Part shown: positions 1 through 8,720 of the stretch, one piece after another
Position numbering within the stretch: position 1 is the stretch's first letter
Layout of the letters: each line of letters begins with the position of its first letter
Assembly: GCF_041146395.1 (NCBI RefSeq)
Contig: NC_091010.1
Location: 50,674,001-50,738,000, forward strand
Direction of reading: 5' to 3'
DNA: 64,000 nt
Origin: Eulemur rufifrons
Lineage: Eukaryota > Chordata > Mammalia > Primates > Lemuridae
Translations under genes and position numbers: made by a program
The notes under the pieces: model-generated
What the model saw: the letters and a program-made list of their open reading frames with translations, nothing else
Told to the model about the DNA's origin: nothing
The model's database searches: none

Positions 1-694
1 GAGCAAGGCAAGAAAATGAACTGGTGTGGGAAACATGAAAATGTCACACCCCTGAGAGGCTTTTACACATTTTTTTCCCTCACACAAACGCTTTAGCCAC
101 ATCTCCACAAGTCCATCTTGAGGATCCGACCCTTCCCAGGTTCCACTCAGCTAGGGCCTCCTTCAGACGGGAGAGGAGGAGGGGAGATCCCTCTCAGAGC
201 TGCCTCTCTTTCAGTTCACTGCTCTCGCTGGCGGAGAGCCGTGGGCCCAGGGCTTGGGGGACTGCACTCTCCCCGGCTGTGTGGGCCTTGGTCCAGAGGC
301 TGCCCAGACAGCCAAGACCACTTATTCTGTGGCCCCTCCGATCAGAGGAGAGGCACCTTCCCCCTCCCGAACCCGAGCTCCGGCTGGCCTGCAGTGCCGG
401 CCTCCCCCGGCAGGGGCGCTGGGCACCCGCGGATGGCCGCTCCCGTCCCGCGTCCCATCCCACGCCCACTGGGGCCTTCGGCGCCGGAACTTTTTTGGGG
501 GTCTACAGACGCCAGGACCCGCCTTATTCTGGGCTGGACGTCGTCACCGGACACTGTCACCATTCTTCGGCCCAGCCTACCCCGTTCCCAATTCCCATTT
601 TGGCTCCGGGTGGGAAAGCACGTTCACGAGGGGGTCCCGGGAATCGCAGGCAGTTGCTCCCCCTCGGCTCCCCAGGGGCCCCTCTGCGCCCGCC
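1..694. other. Distal 5' flank of SORCS3, no gene seen
   Basis: This GC-rich, mostly unique stretch lies about 2-2.6 kb upstream of the start codon. Several overlapping open frames occur on both strands, up to 260 codons. They are rich in Pro, Ser, Arg and Gly, overlap each other in different frames and resemble no family I know, so I read them as a by-product of GC-rich sequence. A GC-rich segment near 405-421 vaguely resembles a CTCF core but lacks one G. No repeat was recognised. Confidence 0.6.
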
Positions 695-850
695 ATCCCT
701 CTTGGCTCTCCTCTTCCTCTTCTTCTAACACCATTCTTTCGTCCCTTTACTCTCTTCTCCCTTTCCCCTATTTCTCCCTTTGTTCCTTTTTCTCATCTTT
801 CTTCCCTCTTCTCTCCGCGCGTTCCCCTCCCTCTCGCTCCGCCTCAACCA
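695..850 (+). repeat. Polypyrimidine tract upstream of the promoter
   Basis: For roughly 150 bases the plus strand is almost entirely C and T, with only scattered purines. The blocks are of the cctcttcctcttcttc and tctcttctccctttcccc kind. Such tracts can form triplex (H-DNA) structures and often sit in mammalian promoter flanks. No perfect mirror repeat was verified by eye. Confidence 0.75.
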
Positions 851-1479
851 TCCACAAAGGAACTTGTCGGCTACTCCCGAAGGGGACGGGCAGGGCCTAG
901 AGGCTGTCTCCCTCCTCAAGCCCCTCCATCTATCCTCCTCCTTTCTTAATAAGCTGCCCCGCCAGCTCCTCGCATCTCTGACTTTTGGACCCCTAGACAT
1001 CCTGGGGGCTTCTCAGAGGCCGCGGGCTACACCACACGCCCAGGGGCCTGTAAACGGCAGCTCGAGGTCTTCTTCAGGGTCGGCTCCCTCTTTGCAGCCC
1101 ACCCAAAGTGTCCATCTTCCCGCGGTCAATTAGGGTCCCAGTCGCACCAAGCGTCCAGGCTGCACTCCTGCAGCAGGGGACTGGGGACCTGAGGAGCTCA
1201 CGCTGTGCTGGGCCGGGGACCCTCTAACTGGCGGCCGACACTCTGAAACAATTGAGCGCTCTCAGAAACGGATCTGGGGAGAGTGAGGGCGCAACCTCTC
1301 TTCGCAATGCCAGGCAGAGAGATGGGGTCTGAATACCCCCAAGGGAGCAGACGTTCTCCACTACTTTCTTCTCACCTCTGGCCGGGGTCCCGGGATGGAG
1401 AGCCCCCAGACCTGAGAAGAGCGGGCGAGCCCCTGACCCGGACGCCGGCGCCTCCCGGCTCTCTTTCCTCGCCCCCTAC
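851..1479. other. Proximal 5' flank, no gene seen
   Basis: Unique GC-rich sequence between the polypyrimidine tract and the CpG island. No repeat, RNA gene or convincing coding frame was recognised. The open frames here overlap one another in several frames and have no family resemblance. Confidence 0.55.
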
Positions 1480-1841
1480 GGAGGCTTAGTCTGGTTACAT
1501 CTGCGGGCGGTGGGGGCCGTGGGTGCGGGGGGGCGCCAGGAGAGGGGGCTGCCGTGAGCGGCCTGCCCTGTTCTCAACACTGCCTTTCTGATGCCTCGCA
1601 GGCTCCTGGAAATGCAAACACAGCCCGTGCGTGATCCGCGCGCGCGCCCACGGCCCGAGCGCACCCCCCGCCCCCGCCCCGTTCCCCATCGCTCACACTA
1701 ACGCACACATTGTCGTGCAGAAGCGCACGCACGGAACTGCGCACCCCTTCACACCCAGCGCCGCTCACCCCCGGCTCAGCCAGGTACCCCAACCCCGCGG
1801 CGCCTGCCCGCCGCCCCGCGCACCCCTCACTCACACCCGCC

Positions 1842-1872
1842 TGCACGCACGCACGCGCGCGCACGCACGCAT
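1842..1872. repeat. Alternating purine-pyrimidine (CG/CA) run
   Basis: A 31-base run strictly alternates purine and pyrimidine, with GCAC GCAC units around a central GCGCGCGC. This is the composition known to favour left-handed Z-DNA. It lies about 290 bases upstream of the first TATA-like motif. Confidence 0.85.
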
Positions 1873-2128
1873 CCTCCGCGCCCCCGCGTGGGGGCGCAGG
1901 CCTCCGGGAGTCGGGGGCGGGGAGCGGGCCGGGCCGGGAGCCACTAGCGGGTCCATCCCGAGCTTGGCTTCTGTGTGCCGCCTCCCCACGCAGAGCCTCC
2001 CGGTTCCCCCCTGGCTCCCGAACGCGAACAGTTGGCGCTGAAAACACTTTACTCCTCCTTCTTCTCCCCTGAGACCCCTGTACCCTCCCCGCGTACCATC
2101 TCCCGCCCGTCAGAACAGGCCCGCAGAG

Positions 2129-2134
2129 TATAAA
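2129..2134 (+). promoter_or_regulatory. TATA-like box (TATAAA), candidate SORCS3 core promoter
   Basis: TATAAA lies in a GC-rich context, 493 bases before the start codon. A TATA box would place the transcription start about 25-35 bases downstream, near 2155-2165. A second TATAAA at 2267-2272 and a TTTATAAC at 2305 are alternatives. The sequence alone does not show which is used, and CpG-island promoters often start at several sites. Confidence 0.4.
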
Positions 2135-2159
2135 CCCCTAATCGCGTCGAGGAGCGGCT

Positions 2160-2621
2160 CCCAACTATTCGTCAGGAGCAGGTTGGAGGCTGGATTTCGG
2201 AGAGAATCAGAGATTGGGGGTCTATTGCCAGCCCCTCCTCTTGGATCTGGCTTGATTTTTATATTTTATAAACGAGGAATTTCTTATCTTTGAACACTCC
2301 TTTTTATAACATTTCTGAAGGTGCTCAGTAGGGAAGATTTTGGGGGCTCGTTTCAAGAAAAAGCACCGAAGGGGCATTCACTGATTTTCCTCTGGTTTTG
2401 GAATCACCCTCTGGACGAGAGAGCGAGTGAAAGCGAGGAGGGAAGAGTGGAGAGGACCGACGAGGCGCGCCAGCCGGAGCCACCTCCTTCCTGGCCGCCC
2501 CCTCCCCACTCCCCCGACACACACTCGCTCACTCGCCGGCGCGCGCACACCCCCCGCGCCGGACCCGCACCTCGGCGGGCGCCACACACTCGGCAGCCCG
2601 AGCAGCAGTAGCCGCAGCGGG
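2160..2621 (+). other. SORCS3: Inferred 5' untranslated leader of SORCS3 exon 1
   Basis: The 5' boundary is inferred from the TATA-like motif at 2129 and is not visible directly. No ATG occurs in any frame between 2135 and 2621, so a scanning ribosome would meet the start at 2622 first from either TATA-like motif. The last part is very GC-rich and includes AGCAGCAGTAGCCGCAGC just before the start. Confidence 0.6.
2267..2272 (+). promoter_or_regulatory. Alternative TATA-like box
   Basis: A second TATAAA sits in an AT-rich patch (2255-2310) that interrupts the CpG island. It would predict transcription starting near 2295-2305 and a leader of about 320 bases. It competes with the upstream motif at 2129. 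Confidence 0.35.
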
Positions 2622-3248
2622 ATGGAGGCGGCGCGCACTGAGCGCCTGGCAGGCTGGCCGGGGGCGCCGCTAGCCCGGACGGGGCTCTTACTCCTGTCGA
2701 CGTGGGTCCTGGCCGGCGCGGAGATCACTTGGGACGCGACAGGCGGTCCCGGGCGCCTCACGGCCCCGGCTTCGCGGCCACCGGCGTTGCCGCCTCTCTC
2801 GCCGCGGGCAGTGGCGAGCCAGTGGCCGGAGGAGCTAGCGATCGCACGGAGAGCTGCCTCGCTGGGGCGCCGGCCGGGACGAGAGCTGCTGCCCCAGCAG
2901 GGCGGCGGCAGCGGCGGTGAGATGCAGGTCAAAGCCGGAGAGACGTCGCCGGCAAGAGCGCGCTGGGGCCAGGGCATCCCAGCTCCTGGCAAGCCTAGCG
3001 GAGCGAGGAGGAGTCGCCGGGCGCAGCCCCCCAGCGCCCTGGAGCGCGGGGACGCCCAGGCTACTGCTCCAGCCGATGGTTCTAAAGGAAGCCGCTCTCT
3101 GGCCAAGGGTTCCCGGGAAGAGATGAAGGCTCCGCGGGCTGGGGGCTCGGCGGCTGAAGAGCTCCGGCTGCCCAGCACCTCATTCGCGCTGACGGGGGAC
3201 TCGGCCCACAACCAAGCCATGGTGCACTGGTCGGGACACAACAGCAGC
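2622..3248 (+). CDS. SORCS3: SORCS3, exon 1 coding part: signal peptide, propeptide and start of mature protein
   Basis: The 209 codons match the N-terminus of SorCS3, recognised from memory of the human protein: it opens MEAARTER, contains GAEITWDATGGPG and ends SAHNQAMVHWSGHNSS. SorCS3 is a type I membrane receptor of the VPS10/sortilin family, mainly neuronal, acting in endosomal and synaptic sorting of receptors. Residues 1 to about 33 form a signal peptide with hydrophobic core GLLLLSTWVLAGA. Residues 34-133 are the Arg- and Pro-rich propeptide. It ends in a furin-type site RRSRR at 129-133, where the family is normally cleaved in the Golgi. The sequon N207-S-S is intact. The start is the first ATG of the leader, with G at -3 and +4. 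The exon ends in phase 0. The family protein is about 1,220 residues, so some 83% lies in exons outside the window. The frame is intact. Confidence 0.95.
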
Positions 3249-3257
3249 GTGAGTACC
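3249..3257 (+). promoter_or_regulatory. SORCS3: 5' splice donor of SORCS3 intron 1
   Basis: GTGAGTACC directly follows the codon AGC (Ser209). Positions +1 to +6 match the consensus GTRAGT. The last exon base is C instead of the usual G, which slightly weakens the site. The cut leaves phase 0 and fits the known family sequence, in which NSS is followed by Val. Read-through would add 22 residues and stop at 3315-3317. Confidence 0.9.
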
Positions 3258-3283
3258 CACCCGGTGCCGGATCCTGACAGCAA

Positions 3284-3309
3284 GGGGGAATTGGGGATGG
3301 GAGCGAGGG
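3284..3309 (+). promoter_or_regulatory. G-quadruplex motif just downstream of the first splice donor
   Basis: Four runs of three or more G (3284-3288, 3293-3296, 3299-3301, 3307-3309) are separated by loops of 4, 2 and 5 bases. This fits the standard G3+N1-7 rule on the non-template strand. More G-rich sequence follows to about 3570. G4 motifs at the 5' end of first introns are a known feature of many vertebrate genes. Confidence 0.8.
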
Positions 3310-3329
3310 ACAGATAGTTGCTCGGGGGT

Positions 3330-6300
3330 CGAGGCAGAGAGCGGGGGGCGCCTCGACTTTTAGAGAGAACAGGTTTGTCTAGCTCCCCCAACGCCCCCAA
3401 CAGGTTAACGGAGTTTGTTGTAGGATGATGTGTGCGTTTGTTTACTGGAGACCCTAGGATTGGGGCCGCCCGGAGGGGAGAAGAGGAAGGGATTTCTTAA
3501 AGATGGGGGGTATCTGTGGTCGCTTTCTCCCCTACTCGGCTTGGAGGGTCAGTTTTCCAGTTTGGGGGGTGTTGAATTAATGGGTGAGGACCAGGGCTGA
3601 TTTGGGGAGAGAGCCGCTGGACAGACGGGCGGATTCCTGCGACTGCTTGGGCTCCCCCCGCATCCCTGCTCCTGTCACGCGAAAGGGAACCCGGGAGATT
3701 GAGGCCACTGGGACTCCCAGACTCCTGATCGCCTTGGGATCGCTGCTTTCTGTTTCAGGCGCATGGTCTGGCAGCCCAGGCGGGAGGCTGGGCCAAGTGG
3801 GCCCAAGCCTTGGCCTTCAGGTAACCCGGGTTCCTCCTTCGAAGCCCAGGCAGCTGCCCTGGAAAGCTGCAGCAGAGGCAGTAAAAAAGTTTAAAGTGTG
3901 CAGCGAAATTCAACACCCATTCCACACCAATAGCCCTCTCTCATGCACAAGCACACATAAGTCGCGGAGCAGAAAACTCTCGTCTCTGCCACTGCGTCCT
4001 GCGCCACAAACAGCACGCTGAGTGGAGTTGGGTCCCTGGGCTTTCTGCGCACCTCTCCACCCCTTTTCCCCGTCGCCTGGTTCCCCTGGACGCTGATGCA
4101 CCGAGAGGTGGCGCCGACGAGCCCCCTCCGGCGACTCCGGCATTCCGGGCTTGGTGCCTGGCTCTGAGCATTGCCCGGCCCTGGCCCGGCAGCTGCAGCG
4201 GCCCGCAGCGCGTGCCCGGAGGGTCTCCCGCCACCTCACCGGCACTCAGCAGCTGTGCAGCCCGGAGAAGGAAAGGCGAGGGACCAGCTCCCAGATCTTT
4301 CCCACTTCCCTCGCTCCTACTTCGGCCAGCTTTGCAAAATTCTTTCCTCTTCTCTGCCTCTCCGGTTCAGATTAGAACCTGGCCTTGGCTAGAGTACGAG
4401 CTCCAGGCAGAGAATGATGGATGTATCGGAAATTCATTTGATGGGAACGCATACGCACCACCTTTTGTATTTCTCTTAATGACTAGCGTTTGAAAAGATT
4501 TCCCTGGGAAATTTACGCCTTATTTTAAGAGCCTGGGGGTGTTGAGGATTGGGTTGTGAAATCAGGAAAGCTAGGGGTTCACAGAACGCATCACATAGGC
4601 AATCCCAAAGTGCAGATTTCCTGGTTCTTAATGATACACAACACAGCGTGGGCAGCCCAGCCTGGGTAACAGATGCTGGGTTCGAAGGACGAGTTAGAGT
4701 CCACCTCCAAAGCAGCACGGTGGTGGGCTTCATCTGCCTTCCATAAAGACGCCCCCAGCTTCAGGCTGAACAGCTCTGTTTGGGGGTGGGGTGGGCAACG
4801 TGCCTCTTTGCAGGGTGGGTGACAGAAGACTTACAAGTCCCCAGAGGACTTGGAGGTGTGTGTGTGTGTGTGTGTGTGTGTGGCGGGTGAGGTAATTCTC
4901 TGACAGCAGGGCTTGTGAATGCCAACTTCATTTTAATTTGGTAATTAGGGTGTGTGTGTGTGTTTAGGTTCTTACTTCGTTAGTTTGAGGGATAGGATGT
5001 GTGGAGGTAAATGTATCCTAGGACGAGGAGGTGATGTCCTCACATCTCTATGACTTTATTAATGCCACATTTGGGCAATATAAATTCACCCTACCTGAAG
5101 AGTTTTCTTATGTCTCTGTTTTTATTTTAAGGATTAATTTTGATGGTTCACAAAGCCCCTGAAGATGGGACTTTAGAGAAAATGCTTCCTGCAAATAGTA
5201 GTTGAATGTGCATGGCCTTCTCTGCCCATCCTCAATGCAGTCGTGCAGCAGAGAAAGTGAGGGGCAAGTCTGGCCCATGTTCCCTGGGGAAATAACTTGT
5301 CAGTCCAAAGAGGCCAAGAGAGTCTGGGCACTAGACCAGCTGGGCTTGGAGTCCTTCGTGACAGCGATGAGACTGAGGCAATCCATGACCAGCCCCCTGG
5401 GATGTATTGCTTGTGCTCTTGGCCAGCCTTACTGCCCAAGCAAGGGCAAGGCAGCAGAGGTGGGTGTTGTATACTGTCCCCTCTCTCCAGTGCAGAGAGG
5501 GACTGCCTCTTTAGCCCCTGGGCTAAACCTACCTTTTTTTTTTTTTTTTTTTAACCACATTTTGTAGGCAAAACCACAAAGAGAGGCATCCTTGATGACC
5601 AGGTCTGTGATGCTCTTTAAAGAAGATTGAGAAACATGTTAACATGGCCCTGTCTTTGAGAGACTTTAACGAAACAACTCTATTGAGAATAACTGGGAAA
5701 CCACTTTCAGCAACATTACCCAGTTGGTTTTCTCTCCTCTCCTCCTTTCCTGATGGCAGGAAAAGAAGGTGCCATAAATAAAAGCCAAGGTGAGGAGTGA
5801 TGGGGATGATGAAACTTAGATTTCATTATTGGTTTCAATGTGGAGGGAGATGCCCTCAAGGCAGACCCAGGCTCATTTGACATGGAAAGAGAATTCCATT
5901 TTTTTTTACTGGCTTCTGAAGTCTTAAACATGTCCTTCTTCAGGGTGCCATCAGTTTCAGTTTTAACATGATATGGCTTTTCCTGCTCTCATTCAAAGTG
6001 CCTTTGGTGAACCTGATTGATTACTTGACGTGAATTCCCTTTTGGGGACAGTCTTCAGTAGCCCTATACAACTGAAAATTGAATGCCACTCTGATAGGTT
6101 TACAATCAGGGATGTGCGCATGTAGGAGAGGGCTTTCAGCTCAACCACCCCATTGGTCCAGCATGTGTGCCAGGGGCTTAAGATCCAAGGCTTGGAGCAG
6201 GTATTTACTTTTGGTCCCAGACTGAGTAGAGATAGCTTGGGGGGCAAAGGAGGAGGTGCCCAGAAAGCCTGAGGCAGAAAGAGTCAGGAGGGAGGTGGGG

Positions 6301-7000
6301 TTTGGGTCCCACCTCTGACCATGTTGACCTGCCAGGTGTTCTGGGTGGGAGGTGAGGGGACTTGGCCTTGGAGCCTCTGCTCTGTAGGAGCAATTTGCGT
6401 TCTTTTCTCTCCTGTTTTCTCCAGCTGGGATCCTGGTGATTAATGGGTTAGAGAGTGTTTCACAAACACCCAGAGGGAGCCCGTCCCTGTGGCTTACAGG
6501 GAAACAGAAAAACACATTATTCTGTCCTTTTCCTTGAAATGAAGAAAGAAGCTTCCCTGCTTGCTCAGTGAGTTGGTAAATGGCTCTGGAGAGTGGAAAG
6601 TTGTGAAGGCACAGTCTGCTTCTGCACACCCCTTCCTCCTGGGGTTAACCCTTCAGGGGGACCTCCCATTTTTGTGCTGCATTCTTCCCAAGACTGGTTC
6701 CCCTTCCTTTCCAGCAGCTTACTCGTGGTGACAGCAATTTGTAGGCTGCTTCCCCTGCAGTGTGTCTGCTTGGAATACTTGCCAGGTAGTTTTCAATTAA
6801 TGTGCCCGACACTGCATCTTGGTGAAGAGAAACGGGGAGATGCTGATAATTCCGGGTCCCTGCCAGATTACCCTTCCCTAAGCACACTAGAAGGTGCAAC
6901 ACACAGATGCTCCCAGGCAAGATTTCCTACCCTTAACTAATTCAGCTGGACTGTGTTCTAAAATATTTACTCCTAATGTGCAAAATAGTGACAGATTTGA
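3330..7000. other. Intron 1 unique sequence, no gene seen
   Basis: GC-rich to about 4350, then average mammalian composition. It contains a TG microsatellite (4856-4882), a shorter TG run near 4948-4964, and a T-run at about 5533-5552. I recognise no coding frame, RNA gene or interspersed repeat. Open frames of up to about 160 codons are antisense or mixed and show no family resemblance. Confidence 0.6.
4856..4882. repeat. (GT)n microsatellite
   Basis: About 13 uninterrupted GT units, with a shorter TG run some 65 bases downstream. Confidence 0.95.
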
Positions 7001-7290
7001 TCAGATTAATTGTATTTCACTCACTGGAGCATCTAATTGTGGCTCCCAAACAGATTTTTCAAATAGCTTTTGGCTGGATTGCCTGGCCTTTGTTGTCCCC
7101 GCTCACAGTTCTTGTGTCACAATATCTTAATGCATTTTGCCTTCTTGGAGGCTTAATAAAAGAAGCCTGCCACAGAAGCCATTCTTCAGGGGTTTGCAAA
7201 AAAAGGGGGGTTTTTAATTAATATTACAAGGGGAGCCATCTCAGTTGAGATGTAGCTGGGAAATGCATCGGGACAACAGCACTAATTGCT
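7000..7290. promoter_or_regulatory. Candidate conserved non-coding block
   Basis: Unique, non-repetitive sequence contains several homeodomain-type cores (AGATTAATTG, ATCTAATTG, TTTTTAATTAATATTA, CACTAATTGC) and a Sox-like ACAAT. The clustering resembles developmental enhancers, but conservation cannot be measured here. It has no coding potential. Confidence 0.3.
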
Positions 7291-7299
7291 CCTGGTCAC

Positions 7300-8325
7300 C
7301 GCAGGCCTAGGGGACAGTGAGCAGAGGAGGGGCTGGGCACAGGCTATTTGTCTGCTCTGTGATTTCTCTGATGACTGGGTTACAGGGTGTGATTTGCTTC
7401 TCAGACCCTGCAGTGATTTCCAAGGTGAGAAGAAGTTGCAAACTTCTTAAATGGGAAGCCTGATTTAATGATTGCAGAAATGCAGTGCTTGGAACTTGCT
7501 TTGTAGTTGGCAAAGAAGGAACACTGGGAAGTGGCCTCTCTCTATTTGCATTGCTTAAGGAAAGGAGAGTTATTGGCTCCAGTGGCAGGAGGACTCAGGG
7601 GGCAGAAGGGAGAACTGCTTTGCTTTTTCCTTGGGCTGTGGAAATCTATTGTCATTGGACGAATTCTGGACCTAGATGATCTGTGAGTCCTGAATCATCC
7701 CATAAGGAGCAGGGAGGTATGACAAAGCCAGACAGACACCCTGAGATAGGAAGGTTTGTCTGAAAGCCAGTGGTTTAGCCAAGGTTAGGTATACATTGGC
7801 CAAGTCACCTGAGGCCTGTGGCATGACCTACCTGTTAATTTCCTGCTTTCTGCTTTCTGTTGGCCTGTTGGCTGGCTTGAGACACTTCTCTTATAGGGAG
7901 AAAATGTCAAAGGATGATTAATTCTGTAGTAAGTTTGGGGAGAAAAGAGGCCTTGTGGAGGAGGAGGTGGAAAATATACAGTGTGAGTACCTGGTGTGCC
8001 ACTTTTGGTGAGCAGAAGTGGCTCTGTCGGATGAATCAAATGGGCTAGCCATGTTTATTCCCCTGGCATCGTGGATGACTGTGAGGGGGCTCTGGCTGGG
8101 GTCCTGACTTTGTTGGTAGTCAGTGGGGATGAGGGGGCTCTGTCTCACGTAGGTACTTGACAATGTTTGGCTAAGTGAGTGAATGAATGGCAGTCTCAAG
8201 TCTCAATAAGAAGAGGCTACAAAGGAATCAGAAATTGCTGTTGTCTGGGATATCAATGATTTTGTAACTTGACAGCTACTATAATCAGGAGTATTTCATC
8301 CAGTATGTTTACATTCTAGCTTGAG
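7300..8325. other. Intron 1 unique sequence, nothing recognised
   Basis: Mixed-composition intronic sequence without a clear repeat, RNA gene or coding frame. Confidence 0.5.
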
Positions 8326-8329
8326 TGCC

Positions 8330-8720
8330 TTTGGCTTCTTGAATTCAAACCCAAAGTCTATTATCCTGGCATACAAGGCTCTTCACTGCATATGTCCTGG
8401 GTCTACTTCTCCAACTTTGAATTTGACTATTCCCTGATCATCTCCTCCACTTTGGCCAAGCCAGCCTCTTCATTGTTCTAGTTGACTCCAAGCCTTTGCT
8501 CTTGTGATCTCCTCCACTTGGGAGACCTTTCTTCTTCTATTAAAATGCGCTCATAGCTCAGTTTAAGGTTCAGACCCAGTGGCTCTATGAAACCTTCCTT
8601 GGAAGCATTTATTTCCCTTTTTTCCTAGTTGCTTACAGAATTTATAGACTGTACCACACATTTGATCATACATAGTTTAGTACTTGGTTACTTTAATCTT
8701 GTATTATTTGATGAGTGTTT
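8330..8720 (+). repeat. L2 LINE 3'-region fragment
   Basis: The segment follows the L2 3' pattern: 'caaggctcttcactgcat', a pyrimidine-rich 'tctcctccacttgggagacc', 'cagtttaaggttcagacc', and 'gaaaccttccttggaagc' in order. It is strongly diverged, as expected for L2, which was active before placental mammals diverged. Confidence 0.7.

Larger units (their letters stand above)
1480..3330. promoter_or_regulatory. CpG island spanning promoter and exon 1 of SORCS3
   Basis: CpG dinucleotides are dense from about 1480 to 2050 and again from about 2400 to 3170, in contrast with the CpG-poor intron that follows. The island covers the inferred promoter, leader, coding exon and first splice donor. The less CpG-rich gap at 2200-2400 holds AT-rich TATA-like motifs. 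Boundaries are by eye. The open frames antisense to this island (the longest about 340 codons, 2378-3400) are best explained by its composition. Confidence 0.85.

Noticed and set aside
405..421. CTCF-like CCCGGCAGGGGCGCTGG upstream of the promoter
   Set aside because: It lacks one G of the core, so spacing is wrong. Too weak to call.
118..949. Overlapping 230-260 codon frames in the 5' flank
   Set aside because: Several frames on both strands overlap across the same GC- and pyrimidine-rich sequence with no family resemblance.
1574..2047. 157-codon minus-strand frame in the CpG island
   Set aside because: Composition-driven: it covers the alternating CG/CA run and has repeated Arg/Ala/Gly/Val text.
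2427..2621. N-terminal extension of SORCS3 upstream of 2622
   Set aside because: The frame is open upstream but has no ATG. The first ATG, at 2622, has a strong context and matches the known protein start.
2378..3400. 340-codon open frame antisense to SORCS3 exon 1
   Set aside because: Stops are rare in this CpG-rich island on either strand. The frame mirrors the real exon, has no recognised domain, and low-complexity Ser/Pro/Arg text. A human antisense RNA (SORCS3-AS1) is known at this locus, but nothing here shows its exons.
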